Source: Nitrospinaceae bacterium
GTDB lineage: Bacteria > Nitrospinota > Nitrospinia > Nitrospinales > VA-1
Assembly: GCA_021604505.1 (NCBI GenBank)
Contig: BQJC01000001.1
Coordinates: 1,261,501 to 1,325,500, forward strand
Length of the DNA stretch: 64,000 nt
Direction: 5' to 3'
Below, one piece after another: positions 35,553 to 43,481 of the stretch. Positions within the stretch are counted from its first letter, which is position 1; the number at the start of each line of letters is the position of its first letter. Made by a program: the position numbers and the translations under genes. The notes below the pieces were generated by a model. It saw only the letters and a program-made list of their open reading frames with translations. It ran no database searches and was not told where the DNA came from.

Positions 35553-36563
35553 ATGCTGGTTCTTGGCATAGAGACATCCTGCGACGAAACAGCCGCCGCG
35601 GTTCTTAAAGATGGGGCCCAATTATTATCCAACGTCATTTTCGATCAGATTCAAATCCACAATCAATATGGAGGCGTGGTCCCGGAACTTGCAGGGCGGT
35701 CCCATATTGAGCGCATTCATCTCGTCATCAATCAGTCCTTGGAAGAAGCGGGCGTCACCCTCAAAGAAATCGACCTCATCGCCGTCACCCAGGGGCCCGG
35801 ACTGGTAGGAGCTCTGCTGGTCGGCCTCAATACCGCCAAGGGAATCGCCTACGCCGCCCAAAAACCTCTGGTGGGCGTCAACCATCTCGAAGGCCATCTG
35901 CTGGCGGTGTTCCTTGAGACGCAAATTCCTTTTCCATTTCTGGCCCTCGGTGTCTCCGGTGGGCACACCGACCTTTATCGAGTGGACGGGTTCGGCAAAT
36001 ACAAGCTACTGGGTCGCACCCGCGACGATGCCGCCGGCGAGTGTTTCGATAAGGTCGCCAAGATGATGAACCTTGGCTATCCGGGCGGACCCATCATCGA
36101 AAAAATAGCCCGTTCGGGAAACCCCAAAGCCTTCAAATTTCCACGGGCGTTACTGGAGAGTGGCTCTCTGGATTTCAGTTTCAGCGGACTCAAAACCGCC
36201 GTCCGCAATTTACTCGAGAAACGCAAAAGAGGGGAGGAATCGCAACTTACCGATGCAGACGTAGCCGCCAGCTTTCAGGAAGCGGTGGTCGATGTCCTGG
36301 TCAAAAAGATTTTGCTTGCCTGCCAACAGAACGATTTACAGCGCGTGGTGGTGACCGGCGGCGTCGCCGCCAACGGCGCCCTGCGCGAAGCGGTGAAAGC
36401 CGCGGCAGGAAAACTCGGGATCGAAGCTTTTTCTCCCAAACCCGTCAATTGCACCGACAACGCCGCCATGATCGCCTGCGCCGGGTATCATCGCTATGTC
36501 AATTGCGACCAACCCCAAAACGGCTCTCTGCACCTCGACGCCCGCGCCACTTTACCGCTATAG
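35553..36563 (+). CDS. tsaD: tRNA N6-adenosine threonylcarbamoyltransferase TsaD
   Basis: TsaD attaches the threonylcarbamoyl group to A37 of ANN-decoding tRNAs, working with TsaB and TsaE. The 336-residue length is standard. Conserved blocks are GIETSCDETAAAV, GVVPELAGRSHIERI, VTQGPGLVGALLVG, the iron-binding NHLEGHLLA and VSGGHTDL, SFSGLKTAVR, VTGGVAANGALREA and CTDNAAMIACAG. No TsaB or TsaE is seen in the window. The start ATG is at 35553, after a terminator that isolates it from ctpA. Confidence 0.96.
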   Translation: MLVLGIETSCDETAAAVLKDGAQLLSNVIFDQIQIHNQYGGVVPELAGRSHIERIHLVINQSLEEAGVTLKEIDLIAVTQGPGLVGALLVGLNTAKGIAYAAQKPLVGVNHLEGHLLAVFLETQIPFPFLALGVSGGHTDLYRVDGFGKYKLLGRTRDDAAGECFDKVAKMMNLGYPGGPIIEKIARSGNPKAFKFPRALLESGSLDFSFSGLKTAVRNLLEKRKRGEESQLTDADVAASFQEAVVDVLVKKILLACQQNDLQRVVVTGGVAANGALREAVKAAAGKLGIEAFSPKPVNCTDNAAMIACAGYHRYVNCDQPQNGSLHLDARATLPL

Positions 36564-36597
36564 AAATAGATATAAGGGGTAGGGACAAAAACTTTTC

Positions 36598-36682
36598 ACC
36601 GCAAAGGCGCAAAGGACGCAGAGAAAATGCTTAAGGAACAGTGTGAGTTTTGGTTTCTTTGCGATCTTTGCGTCTCTGCGGT
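36598..36682. repeat. Palindromic repeat element (rich in CGCAAAG/CGCAGAG)
   Basis: Arms 36598-36627 and 36653-36682 are imperfect inverted copies, about 25 of 30 positions pairing, around a 25-nt centre. The core reads ACCGCAAAGGCGCAAAGG. From memory, such G/A-rich CGCAAAG/CGCAGAG palindromes recur in many bacterial genomes, so this may be a dispersed REP-like element. It lies alone between tsaD and the epimerase. Confidence 0.5.
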
Positions 36683-36755
36683 TAATTATGAGCGATGTGG
36701 CTAGGTCGTAGGCTTAAATCAACTCCAACTTAGAAATTACAATTTTGTTTTCACT

Positions 36756-37763
36756 ATGCGCGTATTAGTCACAGGCGGCGGTGGGTTTCTGGGCAGTCAC
36801 ATAGCCAAAAGACTGCGGGATCGAGGCGACCGGGTTTCCGTTCTCGGGCGCAGGAAATACTCTCATCTTGGAAACGGAATCGAGTCTATCGTTTGCGACA
36901 TCCGCGACAAACAGGCGGTGGCCGCCGCTCTCAAAGGTTGCGATGCGGTGTTTCACGCCGCGGCGGTTCCCGGTGTTTGGGGGGATTACCAGAAGTATTA
37001 CAGCATCAACGTCGAAGGCACCCGCAATGTGATCGATGGGTGCCTGAAGCATGCGGTGAAAAAATTGATTTTCACCAGTTCCCCCAGTGTTGTGTTCGGC
37101 GATTCCGATCTGGAAAACGTGAACGAAAGCGTGCCTTATCCGCAATCCTACCTCTGCCATTATCCCGAAACCAAGGCCATCGCCGAGCGCCTGGTGGTTG
37201 CGGCCAACGGCGTCGATGGTCTGGCCACCGTTTCTTTGCGCCCGCATCTGATCTGGGGGATAGATGATCCGCATCTGGTTCCCAGAGTCCTCGACCGCGC
37301 CCAAAAGGGAAACCTGATACGGGTAGGGGATGGGCACAACCTCGTCGATATGATCCACGTGGAAAATGCCGCCGACGCGCATGTCAAGGCTGGCGATGCG
37401 TTGATGCCGAAGTCCAGGGTGGCGGGTCAGTGTTATTTTATCAGCGACGGAGAAGCGGTTCTTTTGTGGGACTGGATCGACGAGCTGCTGACGGCTCTTG
37501 ACCTGCCTGTTGTGGAAAGAACCGTTTCTTATAAAACCGCATGGTTTCTCGGAGCGGTTCTGGAAAGTATCTATGGATTATTGCGAATCCAGCGGGAGCC
37601 CATTATGACGCGATTCGTCGCCGCGCAACTGGCGACTTCGCATTATTTCGATATCTCAAAAGCTAAACGGGATTTTGGTTACGCACCGGTGATTTGCCCG
37701 CAGGAGGGAATGGAACAGATGATCAAGCACCTTCGCTCGCGGGAGGCTCCCCCAGCATATTGA
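36756..37763 (+). CDS. NAD-dependent epimerase/dehydratase (3-beta-HSD-like SDR)
   Basis: This is an extended short-chain dehydrogenase of 335 residues. The NAD motif GGGGFLGSHIAKRL is at 7-20. The catalytic Ser lies in FTSSPSVVF and the YxxxK motif in YPETKAIAERLV. Later blocks RPHLIWG and VGDGHNLVDMIHVENAADAH match the sterol/hydroxysteroid and nucleotide-sugar epimerase branch. The substrate cannot be given from sequence. Its 3' end overlaps the convergent larB gene by 41 bp. Confidence 0.9.
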   Translation: MRVLVTGGGGFLGSHIAKRLRDRGDRVSVLGRRKYSHLGNGIESIVCDIRDKQAVAAALKGCDAVFHAAAVPGVWGDYQKYYSINVEGTRNVIDGCLKHAVKKLIFTSSPSVVFGDSDLENVNESVPYPQSYLCHYPETKAIAERLVVAANGVDGLATVSLRPHLIWGIDDPHLVPRVLDRAQKGNLIRVGDGHNLVDMIHVENAADAHVKAGDALMPKSRVAGQCYFISDGEAVLLWDWIDELLTALDLPVVERTVSYKTAWFLGAVLESIYGLLRIQREPIMTRFVAAQLATSHYFDISKAKRDFGYAPVICPQEGMEQMIKHLRSREAPPAY

Positions 37764-38499
37764 TTTTGTGCGCCATGCTTCCCGCCCCAAAACCGTTGTC
37801 GATATTGACCGTGGCCACGCCCTGGGCACAGCTGTTCAGCATGGTGAGAAGCGCCGCCACTCCGTTGAAAGACGCTCCATAGCCCACGCTGGTAGGAACG
37901 GCGATGACCGGGTTTTCTATCAGCCCGCCCACAACACTGGCCAAGGCCCCATCCATTCCCGCGACCGCCACCACCACCCGCGCCTCGCGAAAGCGCTCCA
38001 TATTATGGAGTAACCGGTGTATTCCGGCGACACCGACATCGAAAACTGTTTCCACCCGGCTTCCAAACAATTCCGCCGTGACCGCCGCTTCCTCGGCCAC
38101 GGGGATGTCAGATGTTCCTGCGGTGACGATCACCACCAACCCCTTGCCTTTAGCCTTTTTCTTTTTGCGGATCACCAGGGTTCGGGAAGATTCGTTGTAC
38201 TCGGCATTTTTAGGGAGGTGCTTCTTTATGCTTTTGAAAATATCAGGCGCGAGTTTGGTGGCGAGGATATCGCTCTTGGCTTTACCCATTTTCTTGATGA
38301 TCGTCACCAATTGCTTTTGCGATTTGCCCTCGCAGAAAATCGCTTCCGGCTGGCCGGTTCTCAGATGACGGTGATGGTCGATGTGGGCGAAATCCAGATT
38401 TTCAAACGGCAGGGTTTTCAGGATTTCCAGGCTTTCGGCAGGTGTGGTTTTCTGCTGGTAAAGATCGGTCAGAATCCTTTTCAGTTCTTCGCTTTTCAT
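37723..38499 (-). CDS. larB: LarB-like nickel-pincer cofactor biosynthesis protein
   Basis: LarB carboxylates nicotinic-acid adenine dinucleotide in making the nickel-pincer nucleotide of lactate racemase. The 258-residue product has an N-terminal helical region, then the AIR-carboxylase-like domain: VTAGTSDIPVAEEAAVTAELFG, DVGVAGIHRLLHN, VVAVAGMDGALASVVGG, IAVPTSVGYGASFNG and CAQGVATVNIDNGFGAGSMA. No larA, larC or larE is nearby. Some genomes use LarB-type proteins alone for unknown purposes. The last four bases overlap the gpsA start, so the two are translationally coupled. Confidence 0.9.
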   Translation of the reverse strand: MKSEELKRILTDLYQQKTTPAESLEILKTLPFENLDFAHIDHHRHLRTGQPEAIFCEGKSQKQLVTIIKKMGKAKSDILATKLAPDIFKSIKKHLPKNAEYNESSRTLVIRKKKKAKGKGLVVIVTAGTSDIPVAEEAAVTAELFGSRVETVFDVGVAGIHRLLHNMERFREARVVVAVAGMDGALASVVGGLIENPVIAVPTSVGYGASFNGVAALLTMLNSCAQGVATVNIDNGFGAGSMAHKINMLGEPPASEGA

Positions 38500-39518
38500 T
38501 CCAATCCTCGTACCCCGGAAAATTCGGTGTCGATTTCGACGCTCATCAAATCCTCTACTGCTTTTTGCGGGGGTTTGTCATCATAAAGCACGCGGTAGGT
38601 TTCTTCGATGACCGCCGCCTGGATATTGAATTTGTTTTTCAATGCAAACGCCGATTTGACCGTGAGAATGCCCTCAGCCACCATTTTCATGTTTTTGGTG
38701 ATGTCGCTTAATTTCTGTCCCTGACCCAGTTGGATGCCGACGTTGCGGTTGCGGCTCAGATCCCCCGTGCAGGTCAGGACCAGATCCCCGATCCCGGAAA
38801 GCCCGGAAAACGTTTCCGGACGCGCCCCCTGCGCGGTGCCGATGCGGGTGATCTCGACCAGGCCGCGGGTGATCAGGGCGGCTCTCGGGTTGTATCCCAA
38901 TTTCATTCCGTCGCAGATTCCCGTCGCGATGGCGATGACATTTTTCAACGCTCCGCCAATTTCGACGCCTAAGGAATCGGTGCTGGTGAAGACCTTCATC
39001 TTGGGAGTGGAAAATATCTCCTGAACGCGTTCTGCCGTTTCCAGAGTGTCCGCGGCGGCCACCAAAGCGGAGGGAAGCCCTTCGGCGATTTCCTTGGCAA
39101 ACGTCGGTCCGGAAATAGCGGCGCAAACGTGAGTTCCCTCCAGTTCTTCCTCAAGGATCTGATGAATGGTGCACAGAGTCTCATTCTCGATGCCTTTGCT
39201 GGCGTTGATGATGAGGCATCCCGGCTGTAAAAAGGGTTTGATACTCTTGATGGTTTGCCGCATGACGTGAGTGGGCACGACCAAAACAAGGATGGATCTG
39301 CCTTCCACCGCTTCTTTCAGGGAACAGGTGGGATGAATATTTTGCGACAAAGGAAACCCCGGCAGGAAAACAGAGTTCTCCCGTTTGCTTTTCATGGTTT
39401 CGCAAAGATCTTCCTCATAAACCCAAAGAGGGAAGGAATACCCCTTTTCCGCCAGCAGAAGAGACAGGGCAGTTCCCCAGCTTCCGGCTCCGATGACTCC
39501 TAAGTTGTTAAATTTCAT
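38496..39518 (-). CDS. gpsA: Glycerol-3-phosphate dehydrogenase [NAD(P)+]
   Basis: GpsA makes sn-glycerol 3-phosphate from dihydroxyacetone phosphate for phospholipid synthesis. The 340-residue length is standard. The NAD motif GAGSWGTAL is at 10-18. The catalytic Lys lies in GGALKNVIAIATGI. SKGIENE, AISGPTFAKEIAEG and FSGLSGIGDLVLTCTGDLSRNR are hallmarks. The larB gene starts within the gpsA stop. Three short inverted repeats lie in its upstream region. Confidence 0.96.
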   Translation of the reverse strand: MKFNNLGVIGAGSWGTALSLLLAEKGYSFPLWVYEEDLCETMKSKRENSVFLPGFPLSQNIHPTCSLKEAVEGRSILVLVVPTHVMRQTIKSIKPFLQPGCLIINASKGIENETLCTIHQILEEELEGTHVCAAISGPTFAKEIAEGLPSALVAAADTLETAERVQEIFSTPKMKVFTSTDSLGVEIGGALKNVIAIATGICDGMKLGYNPRAALITRGLVEITRIGTAQGARPETFSGLSGIGDLVLTCTGDLSRNRNVGIQLGQGQKLSDITKNMKMVAEGILTVKSAFALKNKFNIQAAVIEETYRVLYDDKPPQKAVEDLMSVEIDTEFSGVRGLE

Positions 39519-39756
39519 GAAGAGATTTCAATATTTTGAATATTCGATTGAATCGGTTCACAGGCATTATATCCAATGGGATGGAAACGCGAAAAGGCTA
39601 TTTTCCAAAGAAAATCGCGGGGAAAATGTCCCTTGTATGTCGATTTTCTTTATGATTAAATTAAAACGATCTGTTTATAAATAAAAGTTTTCAAACAATT
39701 ACCAGATCGTCTGAATCACTGCCCTTTAATTCCAAACGACCCACTTCCTGAAACTT
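39519..39756. promoter_or_regulatory. Divergent intergenic region with stacked inverted repeats
   Basis: Three dyads lie between gpsA and the TPR gene: TTCAAT/ATTGAA at 39527-39532 and 39547-39552; a perfect 11-bp pair AAAGAAAATCG/CGATTTTCTTT at 39607-39617 and 39641-39651; and ACGATCTG/CAGATCGT at 39666-39673 and 39703-39710. Promoters for both flanking genes must be here, and the dyads may be operator sites. No gene is seen. Confidence 0.4.
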
Positions 39757-40464
39757 ATGGCTAAGCGCGTCAAGGTTAGCAGAAAAGAGCTCCTAAAGGA
39801 ACCCGACCAGTTCCTTTCCACCTCCCAGAAGATAACATTATATACATCTGAGCACCGGACCCGTTTGTTGATCGGAGCCGGAACAATCTTTGCTCTTTTT
39901 GTGCTTGTTCTGGGTTTCCGCTACAACCAGCAGGTGAAAAGCCTGAGGATGGAATCGTTGTATTTTGAAATGGTTAAAATTCAAAACGGGAAACCGGAGG
40001 AAAGCCAGAAATCGGACGAAGCGAATGCCGACAAGATCCCGGAGATGGAAAAACTGTTGGGTCAGTTCGATGAAGGGCCGCAGCAAGTACGGGGCAGTTT
40101 ACTGCTTGCGGAAGAATACTTTGAAAATGACCAGTTTGACAAGTCCATCGCCCTTTATTCGGATATTCTGGATCGGTCGAACCCCGCGGATCTTTCCCAT
40201 CAACTGGCGAAAGTGGGGCTGGGTTATTCCTACGAGGGTAAAAAAGAATATGGCAAAGCGATTGAAACGTACAAGTCCCTTGTGAATCAACCGAATGGAT
40301 TTCCATTATTCGACGTTTATATCAGCCTGGCAAGATGCTATGAATTGAATAGCGATCAAAAAAATGCGCTCTTAACCTTGCGTGAAATCGAAACCAAGTT
40401 TCAAGGTCATCCTCAACTGGAATCCGTAGAAAGGCGAATTGCTAAGTTAACGGATAAGGCCTGA
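39757..40464 (+). CDS. Membrane-anchored TPR protein (YfgM-like)
   Basis: An N-terminal cytosolic segment (1-35) precedes one membrane helix (about 36-54, LLIGAGTIFALFVLVLGF). A periplasmic TPR-like array of about 180 residues follows, with repeats such as RGSLLLAEEYFENDQFDKSIALYSDIL, VGLGYSYEGKKEYGKAIETYK and LARCYELNSDQKNALLTL. This topology matches YfgM-type proteins that work with PpiD and the Sec translocon. That link is inferred from topology. It lies 24 bp before the M48 peptidase gene. Confidence 0.75.
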   Translation: MAKRVKVSRKELLKEPDQFLSTSQKITLYTSEHRTRLLIGAGTIFALFVLVLGFRYNQQVKSLRMESLYFEMVKIQNGKPEESQKSDEANADKIPEMEKLLGQFDEGPQQVRGSLLLAEEYFENDQFDKSIALYSDILDRSNPADLSHQLAKVGLGYSYEGKKEYGKAIETYKSLVNQPNGFPLFDVYISLARCYELNSDQKNALLTLREIETKFQGHPQLESVERRIAKLTDKA

Positions 40465-40488
40465 GCCTGCATCACCTTGTTATGGATT

Positions 40489-41565
40489 ATGTTTTTAAAA
40501 GAGCGTAAAAAGTTATTTCCGCTTTTTATCATAGTTTCCCTTCTCATGGGATTCATTCTCCTTGCCCCGCCTTTAGGATTTTCCATCCCCTTTATTTCTG
40601 AAGAAACCGAAGTGTCCATGGGAAAGGGCGCCGACAAACAGGTTGTCCAGCAATATGGGATCTATCAGGATAAATCCCTGCAACTTTATGTGAACGCTGT
40701 CGGGCAAAAACTGGTTTCCAATCTTTCCGATAAAATATTTCGCCATTATTTTTTCAAATTGGTCGACAGTCCTGAGATCAATGCCTTTGCCCTTCCGGGG
40801 GGTTATATCTATGTGACCCGCGGATTAATGGCCATGCTGAACAGTGAGGCCGAATTGGCGGGCGTGTTGGGCCATGAGATTGCGCATGTGACCCTTCATC
40901 ACGGAGCTAAGATGATGGTCCGTTCCATCGGCGCGCAAATTTTAAGTCTTGGCGGGGCCATTGCCAGCCCCAAAAATGCCGGTCAATGGCTGGTGGTGAG
41001 CACCGCCATGTTTCAGCAGATCAACCTGGGTTATGGAAGAGAAGCGGAGCTCGAGTCGGATGCGCAGGGAATGTTGACTGCGACGAATTCAGGATATGAA
41101 CCGGTCGGAATCGTGAAATTCCTCAAGAACCTCAGAAGGCAGGAGATCATGACCGGACAATCGTATCACAGTTTCCAGGCCAGCCATCCCGACACGAAAG
41201 ACCGGGTGATCAAAGCGGATCTCATGGCTTCATCGGTAAAACGCGGAAAAAAGAATCTGCAGTTCAACCGCGAGGTTTATCTTTTAAAGATCAAAGGGCT
41301 GAAGTACGGCGGAACATATCCTGGAAGAACCAGAACAAGAGCTGAAAAACCTCAGTACATAGACATCTACGAAGCGCAACCGGGGGATACGTTTCAAAGC
41401 ATTGCGGAAAAGGAACTGGGGGACAAACAGTTGGACCTCGACATCTCGGTTCTCAATGGAAGAAAGGAAAGTTCTCAACCCGTTCCCGGAGAATTGATCA
41501 AATTAATCCGTGACGGGACTTACCCTGGAAACCGGGCGTTAAAATTGCAAACGAAAATTCCTTGA
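40489..41565 (+). CDS. M48 family metallopeptidase (BepA-like) with LysM-like tail
   Basis: The N-terminal membrane or signal segment is at about 10-30. The zinc motif HEIAHVTLHHG (HExxH) lies near residue 130, with the further ligand Glu expected in GYGREAELESDAQG. This resembles the periplasmic protease and chaperone BepA/Oma1 group. Residues 310-345 (YIDIYEAQPGDTFQSIAEKELGD) look like a LysM or related cell-wall-binding fragment. The TTG at 40477 would add four residues; ATG at 40489 is preferred. The SH3-type gene follows 7 bp later. Confidence 0.88.
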   Translation: MFLKERKKLFPLFIIVSLLMGFILLAPPLGFSIPFISEETEVSMGKGADKQVVQQYGIYQDKSLQLYVNAVGQKLVSNLSDKIFRHYFFKLVDSPEINAFALPGGYIYVTRGLMAMLNSEAELAGVLGHEIAHVTLHHGAKMMVRSIGAQILSLGGAIASPKNAGQWLVVSTAMFQQINLGYGREAELESDAQGMLTATNSGYEPVGIVKFLKNLRRQEIMTGQSYHSFQASHPDTKDRVIKADLMASSVKRGKKNLQFNREVYLLKIKGLKYGGTYPGRTRTRAEKPQYIDIYEAQPGDTFQSIAEKELGDKQLDLDISVLNGRKESSQPVPGELIKLIRDGTYPGNRALKLQTKIP

Positions 41566-41572
41566 CTTTTTT

Positions 41573-41785
41573 ATGGGAAAGGTTATTACTTTAAAAAAAA
41601 CGCATACTGTTCACCTTAAAGAAGGCGGAGAAGTTTGCAACAGGCTGTCACGCGGCACGAGGGTTTGCCCGGTAAAGGAAAGCGGGGAGTGGGTAAAGGT
41701 CACATGGAGAAATGGAAAAAAGAAGGGATGGATACATCACCTTCCAGACACCAACAAAATCGTTAAAGAAGAACAGGTTATTTAA
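41573..41785 (+). CDS. Small SH3-like domain protein
   Basis: The 70-residue product matches the bacterial SH3 pattern: a Val-rich start, LSRGTRVCPVKESGEWVKVTWRNGKKKGWI, and a final helix. It has no signal peptide. Because it follows the M48/LysM gene by 7 bp, it may be part of the same envelope unit or a split domain of that protein. The start ATG has no clear ribosome-binding site of its own. Confidence 0.6.
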   Translation: MGKVITLKKTHTVHLKEGGEVCNRLSRGTRVCPVKESGEWVKVTWRNGKKKGWIHHLPDTNKIVKEEQVI

Positions 41786-41839
41786 TAAGCGCAGGCGAAT
41801 TTAAATTTAACTTAAAAACTTAATCGATAGTTGGGGGCC

Positions 41840-42037
41840 ATGGGCGATCACAATTTGGAAAATCTTGACGATGAAGAACTGTTGAGCTTGTACGACGAGA
41901 CCGAGAAGTTATTGCGGTCCAACGCCGAGCATGAGGACCCGCCCGCGCAGAAAAAAGCCGAGGTTCTCAAAAGAAAGCTTTCCTCGTTAGAACAGGAAAT
42001 GAAACTGAGAAGTCTTTGGGAAAGTGAACAGGGGTGA
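41840..42037 (+). CDS. Small acidic helical protein
   Basis: The product is about 65 residues, acidic and helical, with DDEELLSLYDETEKLL and a later EVLKRKLSSLEQEMKLR. No family is recognised. Starts at TTG 41831 or ATG 41840 are both possible; the ATG was chosen because GGGGGCC lies just before it. The gene is convergent with the DUF507 pair. Confidence 0.5.
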   Translation: MGDHNLENLDDEELLSLYDETEKLLRSNAEHEDPPAQKKAEVLKRKLSSLEQEMKLRSLWESEQG

Positions 42038-42076
42038 TTCTCGCTAAACGAACCGGGTGAAGGAAAACATTTCCCG

Positions 42077-42352
42077 TTACAGCCCCAGTTTGTTCAGTTC
42101 CTGCTCGTAATGCTTGTGATACATGACCTCCCATTCGGGGCTGCCTTCCCGCAGAGTTTTACTGTAGGAGGTGATCGTCTTTCTCGCCAGTTCGTCGGCT
42201 TTGTCATCTAGCATCAACATGTCCGTGATGACCCGGGTGATTTCAAGGCGGACGTCGTTGAGGTCGACCTTGTAATCGATCTCATCCCTTTTTTTAAAAT
42301 CCCGTACGATGAGACTGCTGATATGATTTATTTTGTCTCTGCTTATTTTCAT
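42077..42352 (-). CDS. DUF507 family protein (second of pair)
   Basis: The 91-residue protein has a helical N-terminus (ISSLIVRDFKKRDEIDYKVD), then DVRLEITRVITDMLMLDDKADELARKTI. This matches DUF507, whose members are found in several bacteria with unknown function. It shares many features with its neighbour: similar length, the MxISRxxxxxIS start, a central I/V-x-D pattern and a Lys/Glu-rich tail. It lies 16 bp downstream of that neighbour. Confidence 0.85.
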   Translation of the reverse strand: MKISRDKINHISSLIVRDFKKRDEIDYKVDLNDVRLEITRVITDMLMLDDKADELARKTITSYSKTLREGSPEWEVMYHKHYEQELNKLGL

Positions 42353-42368
42353 TACGCCTTCAATCCAT

Positions 42369-42650
42369 TCATAAAATAAGGCCGCGTTCTCTCACCAGTT
42401 TCGACTTGACCATTTGGAAGACCCGGCCAAAATCCATCATGCCCCGCTCATATTCTTCCGTGCGGGACTCCAGAAGCATTTTAACTTCCTCATTCAATCG
42501 GTCTTCGACCATAAGATCATCGACGATGATTCCGGAGACGATGGCCTCCAGCTTTTCAGGCCGCTCATCCCAGATGATCAAATCTTTTTCGATGAGGGAC
42601 TTGACGATTACTTTTGATATTTTTTCGACCAGCTCTTTTGATATTCTCAT
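42369..42650 (-). CDS. DUF507 family protein (first of pair)
   Basis: The product is 93 residues with ISKELVEKISKVIVKSLIEKDLI, a PEKLEAIVSGIIVDDLMVEDRLNEEVKMLLESR core and a basic C-terminus. It is paired with the next DUF507 gene on the minus strand, probably from a gene duplication. No other gene is co-directional with the two before tRNA-Gly, whose 3' end is about 65 bp upstream. Confidence 0.85.
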   Translation of the reverse strand: MRISKELVEKISKVIVKSLIEKDLIIWDERPEKLEAIVSGIIVDDLMVEDRLNEEVKMLLESRTEEYERGMMDFGRVFQMVKSKLVRERGLIL

Positions 42651-42715
42651 TATCTTATTGAAATAGTAGTTTTTTCAGAAAGGTCTGTTCATCCATCTCA
42701 TCCGATCAATGGCAA

Positions 42716-42788
42716 AGCGGGAGACGGGGCTCGAACCCGCGACATTCAGCTTGGGAAGCTGACACTCTACCAACTGAGCTACTCCCGC
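42716..42788 (-). tRNA. tRNA-Gly (CCC anticodon)
   Basis: The minus-strand cloverleaf has acceptor arms GCGGGAG and CTCCCGC, D-arm GCTCAGTTGGTAGAGT, and anticodon stem TCAGC/GCTGA around TTCCCAA, giving anticodon CCC. The T arm is GCGGG-TTCGAGC-CCCGT. Total length is 73 nt with no encoded CCA. Confidence 0.93.
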
Positions 42789-42815
42789 AGGTATTGAAGT
42801 TCCATTTGGTTGTGT

Positions 42816-43001
42816 TTAGCTTTCTATTTCCCCCAGAATTAAAATTAAATTATCCCCGGTGGTCTGGATATCCAGTATTTTAATTTTTTGCTGGTGAATC
42901 TCAGCGATCGCCCTGTTGGTCATTTTTTCAATGGCCTCGGCATTTTCCTCCACGATATTCAATACTTTCACACCGGTAATTTTGTGAGATTCTAAACCCA
43001 T
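42816..43001 (-). CDS. 61-residue uncharacterised protein
   Basis: The product has a short N-terminal segment, then a helix and a beta-rich C-terminal part (AIAEIHQQKIKILDIQTTGDNLILILGE), consistent with a small alpha/beta fold. The start was set at ATG 43001, where a GAGG site lies at good spacing; GTG at 43007 would add two residues. No family is recognised. It lies just upstream of tRNA-Gly on the same strand. Confidence 0.55.
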   Translation of the reverse strand: MGLESHKITGVKVLNIVEENAEAIEKMTNRAIAEIHQQKIKILDIQTTGDNLILILGEIES

Positions 43002-43159
43002 TGACACCTCAAAGCGCCGTTGCTAACCGGCAATGCTAAAACTCCCGGATTGCCATTAAAAATTAAGCAAATAAGGGTTTTTTGAGCCATCTATAAAATA
43101 TGCCGGTCATTATCCAATATTTTCCGTGAGTTATCAATTAATATTCTAATTACCGGGTT

Positions 43160-43253
43160 TGCCGAAAGCGATCGGTCCGTACGTTGAATTTGGAGTGAGC
43201 CTCCAGGACAGAAGACCCGTCTAGCAAGAGGATCACCCGCTTCCGGTTTTTTT
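43160..43253 (+). ncRNA. Candidate structured small RNA 1
   Basis: CCGAAAGCG at 43162-43170 can pair with CGCTTCCGG at 43238-43246 with one mismatch, and this closing stem is directly followed by seven Ts (43247-43253). Inside, TGGAG-TGAGC-CTCCA (43191-43205) makes a hairpin, extended outward by a GTCC (43175-43178)/GGAC (43206-43209) pairing. The architecture is that of a terminated small RNA. I cannot name a family and see no clear promoter. Confidence 0.35.
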
Positions 43254-43338
43254 AGATCACGGCATGGGCAGACGGTGAATTCTCTGCGCGGCTATCGTTT
43301 TTTTCCGGAAGGGTCAGCGGAACCCATTGAATTTGGGG

Positions 43339-43468
43339 TTGAAAGCCTGACTAAAATTGTATAATGATTATTGTATTTCCTGATTTTATTACGTATTATG
43401 TTTTGCAATAACATCCATACATTGCAGAAGTGAAGTGAGTTTTGCCTGGGGGCGAGCCCCCTTTTTTT
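43339..43468 (+). ncRNA. Candidate small RNA 2 with promoter and intrinsic terminator
   Basis: A promoter-like pair TTGAAA (43339-43344) and TATAAT (43360-43365) has a short 15-bp spacer. A transcript starting near 43372 would end at a clear terminator: GGGGG (43448-43452), CGAG loop, CCCCC (43457-43461) and TTTTTTT (43462-43468). This gives about 97 nt, ending 13 bp before the tatC start. It could be a small RNA or an attenuated leader of tatC. No open frame of note is within it. Confidence 0.4.
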
Positions 43469-43481
43469 AATAGGAAATAAC

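Noticed and set aside
43154-43330. Possible SRP RNA or 6S RNA before tatC
   Set aside because: A CCGGAAGG stretch recalls the SRP loop, but the flanking pairing does not fit, and no 6S-like central bubble could be drawn. It is listed only as an unnamed small RNA candidate.
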